In this document: piece after piece, positions 37,414 to 47,162 of the stretch
How the letters are laid out: every line of letters starts with the position of its first letter
How positions within the stretch are numbered: position 1 is the first letter of the stretch
NCBI GenBank assembly: GCA_036874045.1
Contig: CM072345.1
Coordinates: forward strand, 9,325,501 to 9,389,500
From: Cymodocea nodosa
Taxonomy: Eukaryota; Streptophyta; Magnoliopsida; Alismatales; Cymodoceaceae
Direction: 5' to 3'
DNA length: 64,000 nt
Notes under the pieces: generated by a model
Told to the model about the DNA's origin: nothing
Database searches by the model: none
What the model saw: the letters and a program-made list of their open reading frames with translations, nothing else
Position numbers and translations under genes: made by a program

Positions 37414-38028
37414 ATGGGTCGCCGAGGTGTTAAGGTTTTGAGTGCGGTAGCACTACTGCTCCTGCTCTCCGTGAGCATGACCTCGGCGGCGAGGATCCTG
37501 TCCCAGTGGGATGGTTGGAAAGGTGGTGGCTACGGTTCTGGATATGGTTCTGGGTGGGGTTCTGGTAAGGGTGGTGGAGGTGGTGGTGGTGGTGGTGGAG
37601 GAGGCGGTGGCGGTGGAGGAAAAGGTGGCTCTGGTAGTGGATTCGGGTCGGGAAGTGGGTTTGGAAGCGGTGGAAAAGGTGGAGGAGGAGGAGGTGGCGG
37701 TGGAGGTGGCGGTGGCGGTGGAGGAAAAGGTGGCTATGGTAGTGGATTCGGATCGGGAAGTGGGTATGGAAGCGGTGGAAAAGGTGGAGGAGGTGGTGGC
37801 GGAGGCGGGGGAGGTGGTGGTGGTGGAAAAGGTGGGTATGGGTCAGGCTTTGGCTCTGGCTCAGGCTACGGCTCCGGCAGAGGTGGCGGCGGTGGTGGCG
37901 GCGGGGGAGGAGGTGGTGGCGGTGGAAAAGGTGGGTTTGGCTCAGGCTCAGGCTCAGGCTACGGCTCCGGCAGCGGTGGTGGCGGAGGAGGAGGAGGAGG
38001 CGGAGGTGGCGGCGGTGGAAAAAATTGA
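37414..38028 (+). CDS. Secreted lysine-punctuated glycine-rich protein
   Basis: 204 residues from the ATG at 37414. Signal peptide about 1-26 (MGRRGVKVLSAVALLLLLSVSMTSA). The mature protein begins ARILSQWDGWKGGG, then five blocks repeat a Gly run of 11-16 residues, GKGG, and a segment of the form (S/Y)GSGFGSGSGYGSG. The protein ends with Gly then KN. Regular lysines (GGGKGG) make it basic, unlike the His-rich GRPs nearby. Likely an extracellular matrix GRP (inference from family). The post-signal motif RILSQW parallels RVLSGY and RDLTGY in its neighbours. An AATAAAG polyadenylation-like signal lies near 38151. Confidence 0.88.
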   Translation: MGRRGVKVLSAVALLLLLSVSMTSAARILSQWDGWKGGGYGSGYGSGWGSGKGGGGGGGGGGGGGGGGGKGGSGSGFGSGSGFGSGGKGGGGGGGGGGGGGGGGKGGYGSGFGSGSGYGSGGKGGGGGGGGGGGGGGGKGGYGSGFGSGSGYGSGRGGGGGGGGGGGGGGGKGGFGSGSGSGYGSGSGGGGGGGGGGGGGGGKN

Positions 38029-40489
38029 TTACACCCATGGAATTAATTAAGAGATTATATGTGTCGTTTACGCTTGACGTATCTCTCTGGATGTCCCATT
38101 TCTGAATTCTACGCAATAAGGGAAATAATACTCTTGTGTACTTTGTAACGAATAAAGATGGTGTGTCGATGGCAACGATTTTCCTATCAATCATATATAT
38201 CATACATATTCTGTGTGTGTATGTTTGTATTTGTCATAAACGATTCAAATTGTTGCCTCACAAGTAGAGATAATAATTTATAATATTACATCAAGATATT
38301 CTAATGTAATGCAATATTCGTTTTTCATTTATGAGTAAAAGCTCGAGAATTGTTCCACAGATAATTTTTGTTCAATGAACCAGAAAACTAATTGGAGTTG
38401 GATTATTTTTTGAAAGAATGGAAGTTGGACCATTGGCGTACTTAATTAATTCAGAATTTGGCATGATATATACTTGGACTAAATATGTATTGAATGGTCG
38501 AGGAGAGATGAGAGAAATATAATCAGTCCATCCCACAAAACAATTTAAAGAGGAGCTAACGAGACAGACAGCTCTACCTTCTTTATATATTTAAACAAGA
38601 AAAATAGTTAAACCAGAATTTCAACGTTTAAAATATATAACAACACAACTCACGGTCAAAGTTTGAAGCTTACCATTATCGAAAGGAACTCTGTCTAAAT
38701 GTTTACGCTCTTTGAAGTTCAAATTGTCTACCAACCAAGTTAATTATCTCGATGGGCTACTTTTTTCCCTTGCACACCAGTTAGGAAAATAAATGGGTTG
38801 AGACAATTTAATTTGTACAGAAAAATAAGTCCATTTAATTTAGTAAATTATCTCAAGTGCAAACAACGATGGAACTCAAGACGATTCATACTCATCCATC
38901 ATAATTAAAAGACACGGTTCTGAAAGACGCATAGCCGTAGCTTAAAGCTTCCGCCAACGTGGTTCGGACGTCCCTTTAAGGCTTTAGCTGAAGTTCAATT
39001 GATGATTGGATCCACTCATGCACTTCCTTTGGCAACCTACGTACCCCGCATGGCCCAACGTCGACGGACGGACGGACGGACGGACGGACGGCCGGCCGGC
39101 CGAGCTTTAAGGTCGCCATGGGACGCTTTCCACAGTCGCCACCTCTTTCTCTTCACGTCGGTCTCCTCGATCGGTCGGTCGTCCATCAACACGCCGGGTG
39201 CCGATCTGCCAACCCTAGCTATGGACCTGAAGTTTAGGTGATGTGGAAGGTCAAAGAACAGTGTAATGTAACAGCAGTATCACTGTAAGGCCACATATAT
39301 ACACAGAGAAACCAATGAATCAGGCACCGTCTTCCGCCTTGGACGTAGGCCATGCAGTTGACATATCAAGTTTTCGGGCCTACCGTTTAACCTCCAACAA
39401 CCCAACGAAATTGACAAGAACTCATCACCGAAGAAGAGAGAAACTTGCCACCAACCTTACGACCGTCAACGGCGGACAATATAGAACGTACCTGCAAACA
39501 TACGCGCACGTACAGGAGGCGTGTTAATTGATTAATGCAGAATCCATTACATTGAAGAAGAGAAACCGTTATATGCCCAATTTAAACACGGTTGGTAGCA
39601 GATAATCAACCATCGTAATCAAAAAAAAAAAAAGCTTAAATAGATCGAGCTATTAAGATGGACAATGTACACGTGGCTTCTTTGATTATCTATTTGAAGA
39701 ATTTTGTCTCTATTGACCTGCACAAACATACATCGTAGTTGCAATACTAAGAAAGTATTTGTTTACGTCGAAAAGTTTAAAAATAAAATAAATAAAAAAT
39801 TTAAATTTCTGTAAAATGGAAAGTTTAGATTCTTAAAAAAAAAATTAGATGTCTGTACATATCTCAAAAAGTTAGGATTTCTAATATCATTTGTATCTAA
39901 CAGAATGTTTAAAATTAGAATATATTTTTTTAATCAAAATACTCTAATAATTATTTTTTATTTACTTTTCTTCTTCACTTCATAATAATTATATTTTAAG
40001 AAGAGTTATCAATTTTATTTATTTTTATTATTAAGTGAACTTATTTATTTATTAATAATGACATAAACAATATTGATTGAAAAAAACTTGTCAATATATA
40101 ATATTATCAATTGTGAACATAACATATCACAAACCATTACATTTTAGAATTAAAAACTAACATCCAACATATGAATAAAGTTGTAAATTTTTCTACATAT
40201 ATAGTTCAAATTTGTAACCATGTAAGTTGACATTGGATGCATGTATGATCAACTTGCTCCTCCTTTCGAGTGTGAGAAGACTTAATATTTTATAAAATGC
40301 AGGCTCTATGAAGTGAAGGATGAATGTCATAAAGTTACATTTCACAACAATGTTTCCCTTGCCGAGGAGGAAGCTCTTCCCCCTTGGAGACAAAGTGGTT
40401 GCTTTACAAGATAAGCACAAGGGGTGGAAATACTGAAGGTGACAATAGGTCCTGGTGGCTCACGAGAAATCTCCTTTTTCTTCAAGAAT
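38029..40489. other. Intergenic, no supported gene
   Basis: AT-rich apart from a GC-rich patch at 38999-39240 with a GACG then CCGG microsatellite at 39063-39102. An 80-residue frame over that patch is a repeat artefact. Confidence 0.4.
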
Positions 40490-42110
40490 CGAAAAATAGG
40501 ATCGGGCGAAACATCAACTACGCAACACATCAAATATAGAGAGAAAAAAATAAGATTGAGACATGTACCTTCTTTCGATGGGGTTTTATTGAGATTTCAA
40601 TAGTCGCAACAATGACAGCAATGGCTCGGGCAAGGTTTCAACGACTCATGTGAGGAAGGTTTCAGAAGAGGGCTCGGAAGGAGATAGCAAGGATTTGTTT
40701 CTATGGGGATTTCGATGTCACGATGGGTTTACCTTCAAAGGAGTGAGGTATGGCGACAATAGTGGCTTGGGCAAGGGCAAGGGCAAGGTTTCGATGATAG
40801 CGGTGACTCAGGAGAGGGTGAGGAATAACGACAGCGGTGGCTCAAGCGAGGGCAAGGAATGATGACAGCAATGGCTCGGGCAAGGAAGGTTTCAAGGGCT
40901 CGAGGTCCAGATGCTTGCCTCAAGTGAGATTTGCCTGACTTTCAAAACAGAATTCTGGATCCTTTTATACCTAGGAAAGTTTTTTAACTTTCCTAGGATT
41001 TCAAATCTTGTACAAACGCACGTACCTTTCTCTTTCCCCACTCTCCCTTTCATGGAATTCCCAGGAATCTAGTGTGCACAACACCCCCCCCTCTCCCCCC
41101 TCACTCAAGAGAAAGGGTATAGGTGGAGAAAAGGAAAAGGATGAAGCCAGATTGATGTAGCTAGCAGCAAGGATCAAAAACTATGTAGGGTTTTTTTCTA
41201 CTCGCACCTAGTTCACTGAGTGAATATATATAGGAAAAGTAAACTATATAGCTAGTTGGGTTTTAAACATCATTATAGCAAACAATACAATTCTAACTAG
41301 ATAATAAACTAATCTGAAAAATAAGATCAGGTGAAACACCAACTATACAGCACATCAAATATAGAGAGAGAAAATTAAGATTGAGACATGTACCTTCTTA
41401 GAATGGAGTTTTACGGGGATTTTGACAGTCGCGACAATGGTAGCTTGAGTGACGGCGAAGTTTCGATGGCTCAAGCAAGGAAGGTTTCAAAAGAGGGCTC
41501 TAAAGGAGATGGCGAGGATTTGTTTCTACGAGGATTTTGACGTCGCGATGAGTTTGCCTTCATAGGAGCAAGGAACAGCGACAGTAGAGGCTCAAGCAAG
41601 GGTGAGGTTTCAATGACAATGGCAACTCGGGCAAGGAATGGCAATAGCGACAACTCGAGTGAGGAAGCTTTCGAGGGCTTAGGGTGCAAATGCTCAACTC
41701 AAGCGAGATTTTCCTAACTTTCAAAAGGGTCCCCTTCCAAAGGTCAGGATTCTGATCCTTTTATACCTGGGAAAGTTAAAAAGTTTTTTAACTTTCCCAA
41801 GATTCCAGATTCTACACAAGCACATCTTTCTCTTTTCCCACTTCCCCTTTCCTAAAATTCTCAGGAATTCAGCATGCACAAATCCCCCCCTAAATAAGAG
41901 AAAGGGTAGGGGTGGAGAAGAGGAAAGGGATGAAGCTAGATTGATGCAGCTAGTGGCAAGGATCAAAAACTATGTAGGGTTTTTTTCTACTCACACACGG
42001 TTCACCGAGTGAATAAATATAGGAAAAGTAAACTATATAGATAGCTAGGTTTTAAACATCATTATAGCAAACCATACATTTCTAACTAGATAAAAAACTA
42101 ACTCATATTT
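40490..42110. repeat. Two tandem copies of a roughly 0.8-kb repeat (LTR-like)
   Basis: Copy 1 (about 40490-41317) and copy 2 (about 41318-42110) share the same landmarks in order. These are CATCAAATATAGAGAGA; GACATGTACCTTCTT; GA-rich blocks of the GGCTCGGGCAAGG type; CCTTTTATACCT followed by a hairpin; an A/C-rich stretch; AACTATGTAGGGTTTTTTTC; and AGGAAAAGTAAACTATATAG. Landmarks sit 789-825 bases apart. On the minus strand TATA-like boxes precede the leader-like sequence. A partial third copy is at 46985-47160. Possibly LTRs of a non-autonomous element, but no clean TG...CA ends or target duplication were found. Confidence 0.7.
40970..40997. other. Perfect 12-bp hairpin in repeat copy 1
   Basis: CCTAGGAAAGTT and AACTTTCCTAGG flank a four-T loop, immediately after the CCTTTTATA box. 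The equivalent in copy 2 (41766-41801) keeps the stem with one compensatory pair change. Confidence 0.7.
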
Positions 42111-42593
42111 ACTTTATTATCCAACCCCCCCCCTCTTCCCCACTCAAACTTGATTAATCCAAAAGGCCAATTTAGCATGTAAGCTGGAAAAATTAATCAC
42201 TCGGGAGAGATTTGTAGAAAACATCAACAATTATAATTTTCTCCACGACAAAGATCAAGATTTCTATATTTCTAAAACCAATAGAGACGCTAGTAAAAAT
42301 ACCAGAAACTCTCATTCGCAAGGTTAATGTTTTATCAGAATGAATATATGTTCATTTGCATTCGATGGTATTTCACAATACTTTGCCGACAAACTCTCGC
42401 ATTGATGACGTTTTTTCTTTCTATTGTTATAAAAAGAAACAGATACATAGAATTGAAGATATGCATATATTAAAGAAAACATATATAGCTCATTTATCTT
42501 ATTCAATGCCCTAACTGGATGAAATCACTAATCTGAGCTTTATTATTTGCCATCACAATATATCCATCGTACGTACGCAGTAATTTTAATTAA

Positions 42594-43172
42594 TTAATAA
42601 TGCCCAGCGCCGTAGCCAGAACCGGAGCCGCGGCCAGCACCGTATCCTGATCCACCGCCAAGACCGCCGCCGCCGCCTCCCCCTCCTCCGCCACCACCAC
42701 CTCCACCTCCAAGGCCTTTTCCGTAACCAGCCCCGGTGCCATATCCACTTCCTGATCCATACCCAGAGCCACCACCAATGCCGTGCCCTCCACCACCACC
42801 GCCGCCGCCACCGCCACCACCACCACCTCCGCCTGCGCCTACTCCTAATAATCCATAGCCACCACCGTGACCATATCCACTGCCGGATCCATGTCCAGAA
42901 CCACCTCCCAGACCTCCTCCCCCTCCACCACCACCGCCACCGCCACCACCACCTCCGCCTGCTCCTAATGATCCATGGCCACCACCATGACCATATCCAC
43001 TCCCGGATCCATATCCAGATCCACCTCCAAGGCCTCCTCCCCCTCCTCCTCCACCACCACCACCTCCTCCACCTCCGGCACTAGAGTACCCGCTCAGGAC
43101 TCTGACAGCGGATGTGGCGCCCAGGCAGAGCAGAACAAGCAAGGAAACGGCAGCTACTTTGGAGCCAGCCAT
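42594..43172 (-). CDS. Modular secreted glycine-rich protein (cluster copy A)
   Basis: 192 residues. The ATG at 43172 is the first methionine; upstream codons in the same frame begin only with GTG. Signal peptide about 1-22 (MAGSKVAAVSLLVLLCLGATSA), mature start VRVLSGYSSAGGG. The body is four modules, each a Gly run followed by a segment such as GLGGGSGYGSGSGYGHGGGHG. The last module ends GSGSGYGAGHY. Tyr, Ser and His are evenly spaced and cysteine is absent after the signal. Homologues are thought to be cell-wall structural proteins. Promoter, leader and 3' flank are shared with the genes at 51406, 58193 and 63274, and the product is almost the same as that at 58193. Confidence 0.88.
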   Translation of the reverse strand: MAGSKVAAVSLLVLLCLGATSAVRVLSGYSSAGGGGGGGGGGGGGGGLGGGSGYGSGSGYGHGGGHGSLGAGGGGGGGGGGGGGGGGLGGGSGHGSGSGYGHGGGYGLLGVGAGGGGGGGGGGGGGGGGHGIGGGSGYGSGSGYGTGAGYGKGLGGGGGGGGGGGGGGGGLGGGSGYGAGRGSGSGYGAGHY

Positions 43173-43255
43173 TGCAGGTACCACAACTTACTTAAGGGAG
43201 CAGGATCGATAGGCGGGAGTGGAAGGAGATGGCTTTCGTGGTTGGGTTTACGGGG

Positions 43256-43263
43256 TATTTATA
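43256..43263 (-). promoter_or_regulatory. TATA box of GRP cluster copy A
   Basis: TATAAATA on the minus strand in the context CGCTATAAATACCCCG, about 85 bases before the ATG. The same octamer and context occur at all four cluster copies. Confidence 0.8.
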
Positions 43264-44313
43264 GCGTTTCCATGCCCTTTCCCGTTGCATTTTTTATCTA
43301 CACGTCTCCATGATTACCTCCAAGCGAACATGCACGCAAATAAGAATCCCCTTGACTTATTCAAAAACCAATTTATTTACTAATTAACGATGGTCACGGG
43401 TGTTAGATTAATCGGTTTTGCTTGTGTTAATGCATGGTAAAGTCAACACGTATAGCCAATTAATTACTTATTTCAAGCGACTCAATAGTCAACCTAATAG
43501 ATTGTTAATTTCTTGTCCAATAAATTAACCAAGATCGACCAGAACTAGTTTCGACGCACCCTCCCTCAACGCGCGCCGAACCTCAATTTATTTCTCTTAT
43601 AGATATATGTGTAGCGAAGATATAATATAAAATAAAAAAAACTAATATAGCCAGGTACGTACATGATTATTAATTGGGGGCAAATAAATGATCACGATTC
43701 AACACATGGATCTCGACATTTACCGTTATTTATAATTATAACGCATACATGCCTCTGATGCAGAACACACTGATAATTCAGGTTTCCTTCCGGGTAATAA
43801 GATTCAACAAAATACGTGATAGACACGATCGATAACAACGGACATCGCGGTCGTCGGTCATCATTATTTTCTCTAATAATTTAAAATACGTAACGGGTAC
43901 GAAATTTATTTATTATCGAAGATAACTACATATCTCGTTATTATTACTATTGTTTTATTAAAAATTTTGATTTGTGCGTAACCACGTACAATTTGGATGT
44001 AAATGTTAGACAATCATTATAAAAGAACTTTGTATATTTGTAGGAAAAGGAACATTGGACATACACGCTATTATTTACAATGATTATTTAAAAAAATGTT
44101 TGCCATCATTGATTGATGTTGTATAATAACTCGATATGTGAAAAAGTTTCTCATTCAAAGAGTTCCATTTAGGATACTTAAGAATGTATTTATATATTTA
44201 AAAAGTCGTTTGGAGTGATTTAAATAGGAGACCAACTAGTATTCTTATTGCCATAAAAGATTTAAATAGAATGTCTTTGATAGCCATTTGCTGTTCTATT
44301 TGTGAAAGCAGAC

Positions 44314-44394
44314 ATGGGTGTTGAAGGGGCTTTCATCTATTGTGAGGGTTGCAAGAAGAAGGTGAAAGAAGTAGTACAGAACATGAAGGTGTAA
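44314..44394 (+). pseudogene. Heavy-metal-associated (HMA) domain micro-fragment
   Basis: A 26-codon stretch contains FIYCEGCKKKVKEVVQNMKV, the metal-binding CxxC core of plant HIPP/HPP proteins (usually HCEGC-KKVKK). It is followed by GTAAGC, a plausible donor, as at the intron that splits many HMA genes. No second exon with the rest of the fold is evident downstream. It sits just outside the end of GRP unit A and upstream of a CACTA-like terminus, so it may be a captured exon. Confidence 0.4.
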
Positions 44395-44884
44395 GCGACA
44401 ATTCGTTTTTCTTTACCTCCATTTCCTCTACCTCTCGTTTGATTTTAACACAGCTGACAATCAGTCAGAGGGGAGGAAGGACGTTCAATTAGTAGCCATG
44501 CGTTTCACCTATCCCAAGAGTGAAGGGAAGGAGGGTAGTGGGGGTGTGAAAGGAGGTTCAGTCAGTCATCCCCGTTGCTCCCCTCTGTCTGTCTGTCTGC
44601 CTCCACTCCAGCCTTGTTGCTCGTTCAACACATAATGAACAAGAGGGGGTGCTAATTCCTCGTCGTCCATCCACATCAAACATTCACTGGTAGGGCTCAG
44701 GGTTGTTTGAGATAGGGCAGTAGTTAGCAACGGTGGTCTTGCCCTCGGATGTAGCGGTGGAGTCGAACTCGACGCTCCTATGCTGAGTCAAAATCATGTG
44801 ACAACGTCTTTTGGGACCAACCAGAGCTCACCACATGTTTGTTGCCGACAACGTATGCCGTTGGCGCCTGCATATGAACTTTTC

Positions 44885-44970
44885 TCATATTTATTAAATT
44901 TCAATTTAATTCAAATTATATTAGTTAAAATTTTTTATTGCCACATCTGAAATTTAACAAAAATTGGTGA
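44885..44970. repeat. Dispersed repeat, copy 2 (copy 1 at 33168-33256)
   Basis: See copy 1: the same ordered blocks, including AATTATATTAGTTAAAA and CACATCTGAAATTTAACAAA. No gene is seen between here and 45670. Confidence 0.6.
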
Positions 44971-45674
44971 ATCGCGTAAAAAGATTTTTGCATATTATAA
45001 TTTTATTTTGATATTTTTGCTTCATATTGTTAGTGAAGTGAAATCTTTTTTTACACATGTAGGATGTAAAAATTAGAGATGTAACTAGAATTAATGTTGC
45101 TTGAGTTCATTTTTTGGTAAGTATTTATGTTATTTATTTAATTTTCCATTTAAATGCACTTATGTGTAATTTTTAAAAATGTTGTAATCTTTTTTTCTTT
45201 TAATGCATGATTTTATTCTTTTTAGTTATATTTTTTATTTTTTATTCTTGTAGGTTGAAGTATTGCAAGAATAATTCTGGATGATGATTAATTAAAGGAG
45301 GGCTTATTCAAGCTTTAAAATATGGTAATTAATATTTATATGTTAGTATTCAAACGTTTATTCTTATTTTCTAATTATAATTTTATTTTTATTTTGTTGT
45401 CGGTGAAAATTATTAAATGATGTGTTGACATTGAAGAAGAAGATATTGAATTGTTTTAGATGCATATAGTTGATTGGAAATTTGAGATGTTATCAGTGTA
45501 CGAAAATGAGATATATGTACAACGATAAATTGTATTAAATATTGTTTATAATGTTTGTGTGGTGTGAACAAACTTTTCTTTGATCGTACAAACTTTTAGT
45601 TAATTCAAATTTAATAATTACTTATCAATAATTAATATAATTAGATGTATATATTAAATTAATTTTTGTACCTA

Positions 45675-46115
45675 ATATGACGGCCCTTTAGATGTTATTG
45701 TGACGATTATAGCCGTCACAATAATACATACAATATGGTCATTCATCAATATATTGTGACGGCTCTTAGACCTATTACGATAATTAGAAATTTGTTACAA
45801 CAGATTATTGTGATAATCAAAATCTTCACTTCTGTTATAAATTCGCATTCTATTGTGACGGTTCAATGTGCATTGCAATATTACATTACGACAAAGTCAT
45901 CGCAATAAGTGAGATTATTGTGACGGCTTACCAGCTGACGTGAAAAATTATGTGGGTTGTCACGATACCCCATTTGTCGTGACGACTGTCAAAATTGTGA
46001 CGACGTTACATCGTGACGCTACCTATCATGACGGATCTTGGATAGCCTTCGGTGATGATTTTTTAGATATTATATTGGCTTGAGGCCATCATTGTATCCC
46101 AGATTTTCAATAGTG
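45675..46115. mobile_element. Terminus of a CACTA (En/Spm)-type DNA transposon
   Basis: About ten copies, in both orientations, of a motif of the form TTGTGACGGC/GCCGTCACAA occur between 45678 and 46030. This is the subterminal repeat arrangement typical of CACTA elements. The right end, read inward on the minus strand, is CACTATTGAAAATCTGGG ending at 46115 and starts with the diagnostic CACTA. The next three bases (TTA) would be the target duplication. The matching left end was not found, so the full extent is unknown. Confidence 0.55.
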
Positions 46116-46118
46116 TTA

Positions 46119-46984
46119 ATTACAAACGGCGCACAAGATAGAAAGTACTTACAGATAAATTTAAATAGACCAAGTAAGATGGACAACGTACGCGTATGGA
46201 TTCTTTGACCATCTATTTCAAGAATTTTGGATGCATTTGATAAGACTTCTTTAAAGAATACATCTTTTTAAGAATGATAATGTAGATATAATTTAAAGAA
46301 ATAGTTTTTTTTTTTTTTTTTTTTTTTTTTAAAGGGAGTAGGAAATCAAGAGTGATGTTTGATAGGAGTACTAAAAAGAACAATCCTTTTTTTTAAATTT
46401 TTCTACTTTACTCTTTATATGAACTTTTTAGAGGTGTATAAATTAATATGTTTTTGGAATATATAATAAGCAATTAATCTACATGTATTTATTATTAATT
46501 TTATAATTAATATTAATACATAATATTAATTTTAGGAAACATATATATATTAATATATATACACATTTATATTACATAATATATGTAGTTATATTAATAT
46601 ATATATGTATATATACATATATAAATATATTATATGATTAATTCATATATATATATATGTATATATCATAGGAAGGGCAATAGCAAAATGCAATAAGATT
46701 CGTGAATGGGGTGACATGATTAATACACTCAATGACTCTTTCCAAGCAATTCAAGGCATGAAAAATTGCGATGAAGATCTTAAAAATCAACTTTGACAAG
46801 TTGAAAAGTGATAAGCATCAATCTTACCTTTTACACATTATATATCTCTTTATATATCTCCAAGTTGGCACAATGGTTTCATCACCAAATGTGAGATTGG
46901 AGAACATGGATGATAAGAGATCAAGTCGAGAAGAATCCTCCCAACGTGATGCAAAGGGTTTTGGGTGTTGGTAAAGGAGAAATC
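46119..46984. other. AT-rich sequence with simple repeats
   Basis: Contains a long T-run (about 46307-46331) and TA-rich microsatellites (46535-46665). Short open frames around 46671-46970 show no recognised domain. Confidence 0.4.
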
Positions 46985-47160
46985 AAGGTAGTTGGAAAAT
47001 AAATGGAGGGCATTAGCGGCGAAGATCAAAAACTAGGGTAGGGTTTTCTTTTGCGTGCACCCAATTCGCTAAGTGAATATATATAGGAAAAGTAAACTAC
47101 CTAGCTAGGTTTTAGACATCATTATGGTATATCAAACAATTTTAACCAACTAATAACTCA
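46985..47160. repeat. Third, partial copy of the 0.8-kb repeat
   Basis: Shares GATCAAAAACTA-GTAGGGTTTT, the AGTGAATATATATAGGAAAAG block and the ACATCATTAT block with the tandem copies at 40490-42110. It directly abuts the truncated RNase H end of the Copia at 47163. Confidence 0.65.
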
Positions 47161-47162
47161 TT

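Larger units (their letters stand above)
42225..44265 (-). repeat. GRP duplication unit A (gene at 42594-43172)
   Basis: The 3' flank (about 42225-42590), CDS and about 1.1 kb of 5' flank match unit C (57065-59330) in inverted orientation. The 5' end of the homology is at the segment GGAGACCAACTAGTATTC near 44230, found as its reverse complement near 57090. Confidence 0.8.

Noticed and set aside
37430-38203. 257-residue His/Leu/Arg-rich open frame antisense to the GRP at 37414
   Set aside because: Created by reading GGT/GGA codons on the opposite strand. The same His/Pro/Thr-rich shadows arise antisense to every GRP in the window.
38999-39241. 80-residue frame with TDGRTDGR repeats
   Set aside because: Encoded by a GACG microsatellite; no support as a gene.
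40650-40862. Ser/Gly/Glu-rich 70-residue frame
   Set aside because: Lies inside the tandem 0.8-kb repeat and is not open in copy 2.
46535-46665. Possible origin or matrix-attachment AT tract
   Set aside because: Ordinary TA microsatellite; nothing specific supports a functional site.
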